DNA from: Rhizobium jaguaris
Lineage (GTDB): Bacteria > Pseudomonadota > Alphaproteobacteria > Rhizobiales > Rhizobiaceae
Direction of reading: 5' to 3'
Length of the DNA: 64,000 bases
Assembly: GCF_003627755.1 (NCBI RefSeq)
Contig: NZ_CP032694.1
Span: forward strand, 3,463,501 to 3,527,500
In this document: one piece after another, positions 27,770 to 36,178 of the stretch
Layout: each line of letters opens with the position of its first letter
Numbering within the stretch: the stretch's first letter is position 1
Program-made: the position numbers and the translations under genes
The notes under the pieces: generated by a model
Databases searched by the model: none
Told to the model about the DNA's origin: nothing
What the model saw: the letters and a program-made list of their open reading frames with translations, nothing else

Positions 27770-27890
27770 GCCGTGGTCTGCATGCTCGGCGCCGGGGTCA
27801 GCGCGCTGGCACTACTCTTCTGGGCGGCCACACGCCGCCGAGAAGTATGTCCGGCGGAGGTATCGAACAGCGCATGCACCGCCCGTCCTG

Positions 27891-28373
27891 TCACCGGTCC
27901 GGCGCTTCCGCGGGCACGCCCCGCATTTCGCTCAGGAAGAACCCGTCGCGCAGATTGATGCCGTACTCGACAAAAGCCTTCATGCAGCAGAGCATCTGCG
28001 TCCAACCCTCGCAATTGAGATAGGTGCCGCGGCGGCCGGCCGCGTCCTCTCGCCAGCCGGATTCCTCGATCGTCACGAGGGTACCGCCGTCGTCGAGCGA
28101 TTCGAACGTCATCTCGACCTTGGTCCTGTAGCGCGCGCCGTCTTCGCCGGTGCCGCCATCCCAGTGAAAGACGATACGCCGGTCGGTTTCCACCTCATTG
28201 ACCTCGACGGGCGCGTTCTTCCACCAGATCACAGTTGTCCCCGCCACGAGCGGCGCGCTGGCGCCGCCGACGGTGGTGAAATAGCTCGAGAGCTTCTTCG
28301 GATTGACGACTGCGTCGAAGACCTCATCCACCTTGCGGCCGATGCGTCCCGAAATGCGAACATTCAACGTCAT
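27891..28373 (-). CDS. SRPBCC/AHSA1-like domain protein
   Basis: A 160-residue START/Bet v1-like protein of the AHSA1 (activator of Hsp90 ATPase homologue) group, with blocks VDEVFDAVVNPKKLSSYF and GWTQMLCCMKAFVEYG. Members bind hydrophobic ligands; the role here is unknown. The start at 28373 has an ideal ggaggag ribosome-binding site. It is divergent from an ArsR gene, a very common pairing in which the ArsR protein represses the AHSA1 gene. Confidence 0.88.
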   Translation of the reverse strand: MTLNVRISGRIGRKVDEVFDAVVNPKKLSSYFTTVGGASAPLVAGTTVIWWKNAPVEVNEVETDRRIVFHWDGGTGEDGARYRTKVEMTFESLDDGGTLVTIEESGWREDAAGRRGTYLNCEGWTQMLCCMKAFVEYGINLRDGFFLSEMRGVPAEAPDR

Positions 28374-28428
28374 AGCTACTCCTCCGCTTTCCGATTGCGG
28401 CTGCATTTCCATTGCGATCAGAGGCATT

Positions 28429-28448
28429 ATGTTATAAAAACATAACAT
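28429..28448. promoter_or_regulatory. Candidate ArsR operator
   Basis: A perfect 7-bp inverted repeat with a 6-base A-rich spacer (atgttat 28429-28435, ataacat 28442-28448). Its right arm includes the first two bases of the ArsR start codon. Its place between the divergent AHSA1 and ArsR genes suggests it is the ArsR binding site controlling both. Confidence 0.55.
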
Positions 28449-28770
28449 GTCAAGCGAATCGGATAGCGACCTCATTTTCAAGGCTCTGGCACACCGACGC
28501 CGGCGCGAAATCCTCGACATGCTCAAGGAGGCGCCGAGAACAACCGGCATGCTCTGCGAGACCTTTGCGGATATGGACCGTTGCACGGTGATGCAGCATC
28601 TGAGGGTGCTGGAGGAGGCCGATCTGGTGATCGCCAAGAAGGAAGGCCGGGAGCGCTGGAACCATCTCAACAGCCTGCCGATCAAGCAGATTCACGACCG
28701 CTGGATTAGCGCCTATGCCGGCCATGCCTTGTCGATCCTCGACCGGCTGAAGAGCGATCTCGAAGGCTGA
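28447..28770 (+). CDS. ArsR-family transcriptional regulator
   Basis: A 107-residue winged-helix repressor (SDLIFKALAHRRRREILDML, then the recognition helix in DRCTVMQHLRVLEEADLV). There is no obvious Cys metal site of the classical ArsR type; the protein is of the AHSA1-linked subgroup. Because the palindrome overlaps the start codon and no ribosome-binding site is visible in front of the ATG, the transcript may be leaderless or nearly so; this is an inference. Confidence 0.88.
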   Translation: MSSESDSDLIFKALAHRRRREILDMLKEAPRTTGMLCETFADMDRCTVMQHLRVLEEADLVIAKKEGRERWNHLNSLPIKQIHDRWISAYAGHALSILDRLKSDLEG

Positions 28771-28803
28771 GACTATCGGGCGTCGTATCCGATGGCCCTG
28801 CGA

Positions 28804-29667
28804 TCAGCTTTTCGCGTTCTGGCCCAGGAGTGTTTTCAGCTTCTCGCCGGTTCCGTCCTCATCCAGTGGCGTATAGACGACGAGCTTCATATCCGGCCGG
28901 TCGATGACGGCAAGTGCCGTATATTCAAACGTCATCAGCCCGCCTTGCGGATGGCGCAGGCGCTTATGGCCGGCGAGCGGCCGCAGCACTTCCTGTTTCG
29001 GCCACCAAGCGCGAAATTCCGGGCTTGCCTGCGTCAACGTTGCGATCAGCCGCTCGAAGTCGGGATCCCCGGCATAGCGGGCGCTATCGGCGCGGAACAT
29101 GGCGAGCGAATTCGCCGCCACAATCTCCCAATCGACCAACAGCTTACGGTGTGCGGGATCGGTGAACACCCGATGGACGGTGTTGCGCGCATCGCCCTGC
29201 AACAAGCCGTAATCGCCGAAAAGAGCCACGGCTGCAGAATTCCAGGCAAGCACATCCCAGCGCCGGCCGAGGACATAGGCGGGCTGGCTGGTGAGGCTCG
29301 CGAGCATCCGTCGCAGCGATTCCGGCACTTCTTCCGGCCCGCGCGATGGCATTTCCGTCGATGGCCGATCGCTGAGGGTGAAGAGATGCCGCCGTTCGGC
29401 GGGATCGAGCCGCAACGCGTCTGCCAGCGCCGACAGCACCTCCGTCGATGCACGAACGTCCCGCCCCTGCTCCAGCCATGTGTACCAGGTGGCCCCGACG
29501 CCGGCGAGAAGCGCCACTTCCTCGCGTCGCAATCCCGGCGTTCGCCGACGAAATCCTTCCGGCAATCCCACGCTTGCCGGCGTCAGCTTCTCACGGCGAG
29601 ACCGCAGGAAAGCGCCGAACTCCCGGCGCCTGGCTTCCAGAATGGTTTGATTCTGATTGATGGTCAT
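28804..29667 (-). CDS. XRE-family regulator with MmyB-like ligand-binding domain
   Basis: A 287-residue protein with an N-terminal helix-turn-helix (GLRREEVALLAGVGATWYTW, about residues 46-65) and a C-terminal PAS-like MmyB domain (VLAWNSAAVALFGDYG and LMTFEYTALAVIDRPDMKL), thought to bind a fatty acid or similar ligand. Regulators of this type usually control a neighbouring SDR gene, and one lies divergently 101 bases away. Confidence 0.9.
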   Translation of the reverse strand: MTINQNQTILEARRREFGAFLRSRREKLTPASVGLPEGFRRRTPGLRREEVALLAGVGATWYTWLEQGRDVRASTEVLSALADALRLDPAERRHLFTLSDRPSTEMPSRGPEEVPESLRRMLASLTSQPAYVLGRRWDVLAWNSAAVALFGDYGLLQGDARNTVHRVFTDPAHRKLLVDWEIVAANSLAMFRADSARYAGDPDFERLIATLTQASPEFRAWWPKQEVLRPLAGHKRLRHPQGGLMTFEYTALAVIDRPDMKLVVYTPLDEDGTGEKLKTLLGQNAKS

Positions 29668-29670
29668 CGC

Positions 29671-29699
29671 TTATCATAGCAGGATCAATACTAGGATAA
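29671..29699. promoter_or_regulatory. Candidate operator between XRE regulator and SDR
   Basis: An imperfect 9-bp inverted repeat (ttatcatag 29671-29679, ctaggataa 29691-29699, one mismatch, spacer 11) in the 101-base divergent promoter region, immediately upstream of the XRE start codon. Position suggests autoregulation and control of the SDR gene. Confidence 0.4.
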
Positions 29700-29768
29700 A
29701 ACCGGAACTGTTTGTCCCTTTCTCAATTTGCCAAATATCACGGCAGAGACGAAATGGAGGCGATTGCA

Positions 29769-30587
29769 ATGGACATGAGCGACAAGACGATCCTGATTAC
29801 CGGCTCGACCGATGGCGTCGGCCGCCGGGTTGCCGAAAGGCTCGCCGCGTCGGGCGCGACGGTGCTGGTGCATGGGCGTGACAAGGCACGCGCCGAGAGC
29901 CTGCTCTCTAAGATTCATGGCGCGGGTGGGAAAGCAAGCTTTTACCCCGCCGATCTTTCATCGCTGGATGAGGTCCGCGCCCTGGCCGATACGATCGAGC
30001 GCGACCATGATCGACTCGACATTTTGATCAACAATGCCGGCATCGGCACCAGCGGCCGTGACGCGGGGCGCCAGGTGAGCCGTGACGGGCATGAACTGCG
30101 CTTTGCGGTGAACTATCTTGCCGGCTTCCTGCTCGCCCGCCGCCTGCTTCCGCTGCTGAAGGCGAGCAGCCCCGCCCGCATCGTCAACGTTTCCTCGGTC
30201 GGCCAGCAGCCGATTGATTTCTCCGATGTCATGCTGACACACGGCTATAGCGGCGTGCGCGCCTATTGCCAGAGTAAGCTGGCGCAGATCATGTTCACTT
30301 TCGATCTCGCCGAGGAACTGGCTGGCACCGGCGTTACCGTCAACTGCCTGCACCCAGCGACCTACATGGACACCACCATGGTGCGCCAAGCTGGCGTTGC
30401 TCCCATGAGCACCGTCGACCAGGGCGCCGACGCCATTCTCAACCTTGCTGTGAGCGCCGATCTCGAAGGACATACCGGCCTCTATTACGACGGACAGCGC
30501 CCTTCCCGCGCCAATGCCCAGGCCCAAGACGCGGCCGCGCGCAATAAGCTGCGCGTCCTCAGCCGAAACCTCACCGGCCTTGCCTGA
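29769..30587 (+). CDS. Short-chain dehydrogenase/reductase
   Basis: A 272-residue SDR of the retinol-dehydrogenase-like type. Motifs: TGSTDGVGRR (NADP binding, residues 11-20), LINNAGIG, the catalytic Ser in VNVSSVGQQ and the Tyr/Lys in AYCQSKLAQ. The ATG at 29769 has a ggagg ribosome-binding site eight bases upstream. It is divergent from the XRE regulator gene, its likely controller, and is followed after 48 bases by another SDR gene. The substrate is unknown. Confidence 0.88.
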   Translation: MDMSDKTILITGSTDGVGRRVAERLAASGATVLVHGRDKARAESLLSKIHGAGGKASFYPADLSSLDEVRALADTIERDHDRLDILINNAGIGTSGRDAGRQVSRDGHELRFAVNYLAGFLLARRLLPLLKASSPARIVNVSSVGQQPIDFSDVMLTHGYSGVRAYCQSKLAQIMFTFDLAEELAGTGVTVNCLHPATYMDTTMVRQAGVAPMSTVDQGADAILNLAVSADLEGHTGLYYDGQRPSRANAQAQDAAARNKLRVLSRNLTGLA

Positions 30588-30635
30588 ACGCAGACCGCCA
30601 TTCCCATCATCAATCATCGAACTAGGAGACAAACC

Positions 30636-31352
30636 ATGTCATCCCAACACGCCGTTATCATTGGCGGCTCCTCCGGCATCGGCCTTGCGAGCGCCGCTCA
30701 TCTTCTCGAAAAAGGATATCGGGTTACGATCACAGGCCGCGATGAGACGAAGCTGAAGGCGGCAGCAGAGAGCCTCACCGGCGACGTCGCCGCGATCGCT
30801 ATGGACGCCGCCGACCTGACTGGCCTCGCCAAAACCTTCGAGACGATCGGGCCATTTGATCATCTCGTTCTGGCACTCGGCGGCGGCAATGGCGGCGGCC
30901 CCCTCGCCTCCGTCGACCTTGCCGATCTCAAGAGAGGTTTCGAGCAGAAGACGATGGCGCATTTTGCCTGCGCCCAAGCCTGTCTTCCCTATCTCTCGAA
31001 AGAAGGCAGCATCACCTTCGTCTCCGCCGTCTCGGCACAGGCAGCTTTGCCCGGAACAGCCGGGCTTGGCGCCGTCAACGCCGCTATCGCCGCGCTTGCG
31101 CCAATTCTTGCCGTCGAGCTCAAGCCGATCCGAGTGAACTGCGTCTCGCCCGGCGTCGTCGACACGCCGTGGTGGGATTTCCTCGGCGAAGAACAGAAGG
31201 CGCCGGCTTTTGCCAGCTTCGCCGCACGCACGCCGGTCGGCCGCGTCGGCCGCCCGGAAGAGATCGCTGACGCCATCGCCTTCCTGATCGGCAACGGCTT
31301 TATCAGCGGTCATACGCTGATCTGCGACGGAGGCATCCGGCTCGGCCAATAG
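30636..31352 (+). CDS. SDR-family protein lacking the catalytic Tyr-Lys
   Basis: A 238-residue SDR fold with GGSSGIGLASA at the N-terminus and SPGVVDTPWW near the C-terminus. As in the protein encoded at 21401-22114, the YxxxK block is absent and replaced by AGLGAVNAAIAAL; the two share length and these features and look like paralogues. An aggaga ribosome-binding site precedes the ATG. It probably forms an operon with the preceding SDR gene. Confidence 0.87.
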   Translation: MSSQHAVIIGGSSGIGLASAAHLLEKGYRVTITGRDETKLKAAAESLTGDVAAIAMDAADLTGLAKTFETIGPFDHLVLALGGGNGGGPLASVDLADLKRGFEQKTMAHFACAQACLPYLSKEGSITFVSAVSAQAALPGTAGLGAVNAAIAALAPILAVELKPIRVNCVSPGVVDTPWWDFLGEEQKAPAFASFAARTPVGRVGRPEEIADAIAFLIGNGFISGHTLICDGGIRLGQ

Positions 31353-31437
31353 TCCGCGACGCACCATTGCCGGTCAGCCCCGGCAATGGCCTCTTCATTT
31401 GCGCAATAGGGTAGTAACTGCCACCAGGCCTCTGAAC

Positions 31438-33318
31438 TCAGGTCGCAGGCGATTTCGGCAGGGGTTCGTTGATTTCTTCCGGAATGAAACCCCCGGTCTG
31501 GCGTTTCCACAGGCGAGCAAACAGGCCATTCTGCTCAACCAGCTCCTCGGGCCTACCTTCTTCCACGATGCGCCCGTGATCGAGCACGACGATGCGATCC
31601 ATCCTGGCAATGGTCGAAAGGCGGTGCGCGATGGCAATCACCGTCTTTCCCTCCATCACTAGATTGAGCCTTTCCTGGATGGCGGCTTCGGATTCGCTGT
31701 CCAGCGCCGAGGTCGCCTCGTCAAGCACCAGGATCGGCGCGTTCTTCAACAGGACGCGGGCGATGGCGACACGCTGGCGCTGGCCACCGGAGAGCTTGAT
31801 GCCGCGATCGCCGACAAAGGCGTCATAACCCTTGCGGCCTTCACCGTCTGCGAGATCGGCAATGAAGGCATCAGCGCTTGCCATTTTTGCGACCTCTTCG
31901 ATCTCGTCCTGAGTCGCCTCCGGCCGTCCGTAACGGATATTGTCGCCGACGGAACGGTGCAGCAGCGCCACATCCTGCGCGATGACCCCGATCGCGCGGC
32001 GAAGGCTTTCCTGCGTGACGGTGCGGATATCCTGCCCGTCGATCAGGATTGCGCCGTCCTTGATGTCGTAAAAGCGCAGCAGGAGATTTGCGAGCGTGGT
32101 CTTGCCGCCTCCGGAGAGACCCACAAGGCCCACCTTCTCACCGGGCCGGACCGCCAGCGACAGATTATCGATGACAGGTTTGCCGCCTTTGTAGGAGAAG
32201 AGGACGTTTTCGAAACGGATCTCCCCATGGCTGACCGTGAGGCTGGTGGCATCCGGCCGGTCGGTGATGGTGGGCGGCGTCGTCATGACGGGCATGGCGT
32301 CCTTGATCGTGCCGATCGCCTGGAATATCTGCTGGCCCATCTGCAGGAAAGTGAAGGTGTGCCCGGACAGTCGGTTGAGGATGTAGACCGCCCCAACGAA
32401 CTCGCCCACGGTGAGAAAGCCGTTGACGAGGCCCGAAAAACCGATCGAAAGCATCGCCAGCCAGAGTGCCATGTTGAGAGCCACGACAGTCAGTTCCGAC
32501 GTGCGGTAGATGCGCTGTTCCCTGTGCTGCGTCTGCATGGCTTTCTGAATGATACGGCGAATGCCCCCTGCCTCGCTGTCTTCGGCCGCAAACTGCTTGA
32601 TCATCTGCATGTTGGTGTAGAGATCGGTGATGGCGCCCGCCACCAGACTGCGCTGCTTGGCGGTGCTGCGTGCACGTTCGGCAAAGATCGGCGCCATTTT
32701 GACGGCGAGCAGAACATTGAGCGTGATCCAGATGACGACCGGCAATGCGAGCTGCCAGGAAAGGCTCGTCAGCAGGATCACCGAGCCGACCATTTGCAGC
32801 AGGAAGCGCGGAATGGACTGAAAGGCGGCGACGATCTGCTGCTGGACGGCGGAGGCAACCTGCTGCAGGCGCGAGGCGACCTGTCCGGCAAAAAGGTCCT
32901 GGAAAAAACCGAGATCCTGCCGTTCCACAGCTTTGTGCCCCTGCCACTGGATAGCGGCCGGCATTCCGACGCCGAGCGTGTGCGAGTTGAAGGTGTTTAC
33001 GAGGAACGAAGCGATCGGCATGGCTGGAAAGATCAGGAAGCCAAGGAAGGCAAGTAGCTGCCATTCGCTCTGCAGGAAGGCAGAAGCGCCTTGCTGTGTG
33101 ACCCCGTCGACGATGACCGAGAGGCCCCAGACGATCGTCAGATTGATGGCCTCGATCGCCATCGAGGACAGCGCCATGGCGATCAGAACGCCGCGGAACA
33201 TCGAGATGAAGTGCAGAAGAACCGTCACTGGCCCCTTGGACGGCAGCGGTCGGTAGGGGATGTCGAGCGGCCGGATCAACGTTTCGAAGGGACGGTAGAT
33301 CGCATCTGAAATCGACAT
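31438..33318 (-). CDS. ABC exporter, fused permease and ATPase
   Basis: A 626-residue half-transporter: six membrane helices in residues 1-330 (type I exporter fold) and a nucleotide-binding domain from about 365 with Walker A GLSGGGKTT, signature LSGGQRQR and Walker [13 protein letters not shown]. It works as a dimer. The substrate is unknown; the gene stands alone, convergent with the SDR gene at 30636. Confidence 0.9.
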   Translation of the reverse strand: MSISDAIYRPFETLIRPLDIPYRPLPSKGPVTVLLHFISMFRGVLIAMALSSMAIEAINLTIVWGLSVIVDGVTQQGASAFLQSEWQLLAFLGFLIFPAMPIASFLVNTFNSHTLGVGMPAAIQWQGHKAVERQDLGFFQDLFAGQVASRLQQVASAVQQQIVAAFQSIPRFLLQMVGSVILLTSLSWQLALPVVIWITLNVLLAVKMAPIFAERARSTAKQRSLVAGAITDLYTNMQMIKQFAAEDSEAGGIRRIIQKAMQTQHREQRIYRTSELTVVALNMALWLAMLSIGFSGLVNGFLTVGEFVGAVYILNRLSGHTFTFLQMGQQIFQAIGTIKDAMPVMTTPPTITDRPDATSLTVSHGEIRFENVLFSYKGGKPVIDNLSLAVRPGEKVGLVGLSGGGKTTLANLLLRFYDIKDGAILIDGQDIRTVTQESLRRAIGVIAQDVALLHRSVGDNIRYGRPEATQDEIEEVAKMASADAFIADLADGEGRKGYDAFVGDRGIKLSGGQRQRVAIARVLLKNAPILVLDEATSALDSESEAAIQERLNLVMEGKTVIAIAHRLSTIARMDRIVVLDHGRIVEEGRPEELVEQNGLFARLWKRQTGGFIPEEINEPLPKSPAT

Positions 33319-33506
33319 GGGCCGCTCGGGTCAAAAATCGGGAGAAGCGCGAGGGGAGCCAGCTACCCGGACGGCATAAAATCACCTTCCGGCTGCAATC
33401 TCAAATAGAATTTCGGGAAATGTACAGGACAGGAGTGTCGCAACTGCTGGATCTGAGGCTGCGGGGCCGAGAGCTGCCGCTGGTGGCACCTGCTACTGAG
33501 TTCTGT

Positions 33507-33965
33507 TCATTTGCCACCGACATCAGCCTGCAGATGCGTCAGAATATCGATCAACTCCGGCGCCATATCGCGGATCTCCCTGAGATGGATGGCGCTGAGC
33601 CGGCGCAGGATCTCCTCGGATTTTTCCGTCAGCCGCAGCTTCTGGCGGCGTTTGTCATCCGGATCGGGATGGCGGGTGACATAGCCGGCTTCGATCAGAC
33701 GGCCGGCCAGTTCGGTTGCCGTATGCGGAGCGATCAACAGGCGTTCCGCCAGCATGCCGATGGTCATCGCCTCGCCTTGCGGATTGCCCTTGATCGCCAG
33801 CAGCGCCTGATGCTGCTGCGGCGGCAATCCCTCATGATGCGCAGCAGACGTGCTGAAATCCATGAATTTCCGGAGCGTATAGCGCAGTGTCGCCAAAGCT
33901 TCGTAGTCCGCCTGCGATAGCGTCTCATCCAAATCTCGCGCCACTCTCATCGTCCTCATGATCAC
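33507..33965 (-). CDS. MarR-family transcriptional regulator
   Basis: A 152-residue MarR winged-helix protein with the core GMLAERLLIAPHTATELAGR and the wing YVTRHPDPDDKRRQKLRLTEKS. In-frame starts at 33959 and 33950 are possible. It is divergent from the ClC channel gene, and a near-perfect palindrome in their shared promoter (33996-34016) is the likely operator. No Cys of the OhrR peroxide-sensing type is visible at the N-terminus. Confidence 0.88.
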   Translation of the reverse strand: MIMRTMRVARDLDETLSQADYEALATLRYTLRKFMDFSTSAAHHEGLPPQQHQALLAIKGNPQGEAMTIGMLAERLLIAPHTATELAGRLIEAGYVTRHPDPDDKRRQKLRLTEKSEEILRRLSAIHLREIRDMAPELIDILTHLQADVGGK

Positions 33966-33995
33966 ATTTTGCTTTCGTTGTTTTCGGCCGTTGAT

Positions 33996-34016
33996 TTATA
34001 TCGCATTACGATATAA
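33996..34016. promoter_or_regulatory. Candidate MarR operator
   Basis: A perfect 8-bp inverted repeat with a 5-base spacer (ttatatcg, catta, cgatataa) between the divergent marR and ClC genes. Size and A/T-rich symmetry match MarR-family binding sites. It would cover promoter elements of both genes. Confidence 0.6.
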
Positions 34017-34075
34017 TTGCGACTGCAATGTAATCCCGGCCGCTTGCCGCCGCGCTTTAGCACAGAAAGCAATCC

Positions 34076-35872
34076 ATGCAGGATATCAACGCACATCGGC
34101 ACGCCCATGATTTCTCGGGCGGCGCTTCACGGAAAGACAACGGAGATTTTACCACCGACAAGCGTGTCCTGGTGCTTGCGGCCATGGCGCTGGTCGTGGG
34201 TACGGGTGGCGCCCTCGCCGCCTGGGTGCTGATCAATCTCATCGCGCTGGTCACCAACGCCGTCTGGCTGTTCAAAATCAGTGTCGAACCGCTGTTGATG
34301 AGCACCGTTGCGCGCTCGCCCTGGATGGTCGCGGCTCCTGTCATCGGCGGCATCGTGATCGGCCTCATGGCACGCTACGGTTCGGAAAAGATCCGCGGCC
34401 ACGGCATTCCGGAGGCGATCGAGGCGATCCTGATCGGCGGCAGCCGTATGTCGCCAAAAGTGGCGATCCTGAAGCCGCTCTCTTCCGCCATCTCGATCGG
34501 CACAGGCGGCCCGTTCGGTGCGGAAGGGCCGATCATCATGACCGGTGGCGCTATCGGCTCGCTGTTCGCACAATTCTTCCATCTGAGCGCCGCTGAACGC
34601 AAAACCCTCCTGGTCGCGGGCGCGGCCGCCGGCATGACCGCGATCTTCGGCTCGCCCATCGCCGCCGTCATGCTGGCCGTCGAACTGCTGCTGTTCGAAT
34701 GGAAGCCACGCAGCTTCATTCCGGTCGTGATCGCATCCTGTGTTTCCATTACCTGGCGACCCATACTGATCGGCAGCGGCCCGCTCTTCCCGGCCCATTT
34801 CGACATGCAGCTGAGCTGGTGGGGCATCCTGTTGGCCGCGGGCCTCGGCATCGTGTCCGGCCTGCAATCCGGCCTTTTGACGACGCTGCTCTACCGCATC
34901 GAAGACGCCTTCGAGAAACTGCCAATTCATTGGATGTGGTGGCCGGCTCTCGGCGGCCTCGTCGTCGGTCTCGGCGGACTGATCGAGCCACGCGCGCTCG
35001 GTGTCGGCTACGACATCATCTCCGACCTGCTGAACGACCACATTATCGCGGGCGCGGTGCTCTCCATACTCCTGGTCAAGGCCGGCATCTGGTTGGTTGC
35101 CTTGTCGTCGGGAACATCGGGCGGCGTCCTCGCGCCGCTTCTCATTCTCGGCGGCACGCTCGGCTGGCTTATCGGCCTCGTTCTGCCCGGAGATCCCGGC
35201 TTCTGGGCGCTGCTCGGCATGGCCGCGATGATGGGTGGAACGATGCGCGCGCCGCTGACCGGCACCTTCTTTGCGATCGAACTTACCGGCGATATGCACG
35301 CACTTGTGCCGTTGCTTGCCGCCACTGTCGCGGCTTACGCGGTCACTGTGTTGTTGTTAAAGCGCTCGATCCTGACAGAAAAGATCGCGCGCCGCGGCCA
35401 GCACATCACCCGCGAATACGGCATCGATCCGTTCGAACTCACCCGCGCCGCCGATATCATGATCGCGAAGGTCGCTACGCTGCCTGCCGCCATGCCGGCC
35501 GCGCAGGCGTTGGCGCAATTGACCGAGCAGCCGGATGCCCATCGCTTCTATCCCGTTATCGAGACTGATGGCCGTTTGGTCGGCATGCTCTCGCGGGCGG
35601 ATGCGCTACGCTGGCAGAATGGGCCGGATCTCGCCGGCCAGACGCTGTATGATCTGATCTCGGATACCTCCATTCCGCTCGCCCATCCAGAAGATACGGT
35701 CGGCCGCGTTGCCGATATCATGATCCAGGCCGATACCGGCCGTGTTCCCGTTGTCGATGAGCGGACAGGCGTCCTTGTCGGCTTGATCGCCCGCAAGGAT
35801 CTGCTGCGCCTACGCAGCGCTGCCAACCGTTCGGAATTCGAGCGCGGTGCATATCTAGGCGCAAAACGTTAA
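34076..35872 (+). CDS. ClC-family chloride channel/transporter with CBS domains
   Basis: A 598-residue ClC protein. The membrane part (about residues 30-430) carries the selectivity-filter motifs GTGGPFGAEGPIIM and SGTSGGVLAPLL, and the second half of the anion site in MMGGTMRAPLTGTFFAIEL. Two CBS domains follow (about 455-580). The glutamate in GAEGP, the gating glutamate, is present. Whether it is a channel or a H+/Cl- exchanger cannot be told with certainty. The gene is divergent from a MarR gene and ends at a good terminator. Confidence 0.92.
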   Translation: MQDINAHRHAHDFSGGASRKDNGDFTTDKRVLVLAAMALVVGTGGALAAWVLINLIALVTNAVWLFKISVEPLLMSTVARSPWMVAAPVIGGIVIGLMARYGSEKIRGHGIPEAIEAILIGGSRMSPKVAILKPLSSAISIGTGGPFGAEGPIIMTGGAIGSLFAQFFHLSAAERKTLLVAGAAAGMTAIFGSPIAAVMLAVELLLFEWKPRSFIPVVIASCVSITWRPILIGSGPLFPAHFDMQLSWWGILLAAGLGIVSGLQSGLLTTLLYRIEDAFEKLPIHWMWWPALGGLVVGLGGLIEPRALGVGYDIISDLLNDHIIAGAVLSILLVKAGIWLVALSSGTSGGVLAPLLILGGTLGWLIGLVLPGDPGFWALLGMAAMMGGTMRAPLTGTFFAIELTGDMHALVPLLAATVAAYAVTVLLLKRSILTEKIARRGQHITREYGIDPFELTRAADIMIAKVATLPAAMPAAQALAQLTEQPDAHRFYPVIETDGRLVGMLSRADALRWQNGPDLAGQTLYDLISDTSIPLAHPEDTVGRVADIMIQADTGRVPVVDERTGVLVGLIARKDLLRLRSAANRSEFERGAYLGAKR

Positions 35873-35884
35873 GGGGAGGAGGAA

Positions 35885-35929
35885 CAGCGTCAGCGGGGCA
35901 ATGAGAATCCCGCGACGCTGCCTTTCTTT
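35885..35929 (+). terminator. Rho-independent terminator of the ClC gene
   Basis: A 12-bp stem with one bulge (cagcgtcagcggg 35885-35897, cccgcgacgctg 35909-35920) followed by a T-rich stretch (35923-35929). It lies 13 bases after the ClC stop. It could also help end the 6S RNA coming from the other side, but there is no T run on that strand. Confidence 0.75.
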
Positions 35930-35949
35930 ACCGGGCTGAGAAAGAAAGA

Positions 35950-36112
35950 GCGATCCACGACGACCGATGGATGTTTACGATCCTGGGCGCCTACAAACGT
36001 AGGTGGGCACCGTGTGACCAGGCCCACGAGCCCGGTCAGGGACAGCTCCCTTTGGATCGAGTATGGCCCCAGGGATTGTGGTTCCTGTCGGGAAGCGCAG
36101 ACCGCGCACCCT
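35950..36112 (-). ncRNA. ssrS: 6S RNA (SsrS), alphaproteobacterial type
   Basis: 6S RNA binds the housekeeping RNA polymerase and mimics an open promoter. Read on the minus strand, this stretch directly follows zapA, where 6S RNA lies in most proteobacteria. It starts about ggtgcgcggtctgcgc, contains a central hairpin gggagctgtccc with complementary flanks, and has a small hairpin acctacgtttgtaggc (about 35989-36004) in the 3' half, as in other alphaproteobacterial 6S RNAs. A possible promoter ttggca-16-gataat lies just upstream on the minus strand. Both ends are approximate. I have not folded or aligned it, so the identification is by position and recognisable segments. Confidence 0.72.
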
Positions 36113-36178
36113 ATATAAAGAGAATTATCGACTTGCACCAGAGGGTGCCAAGTCTGATCCGAGAAATAAAAGAATACC

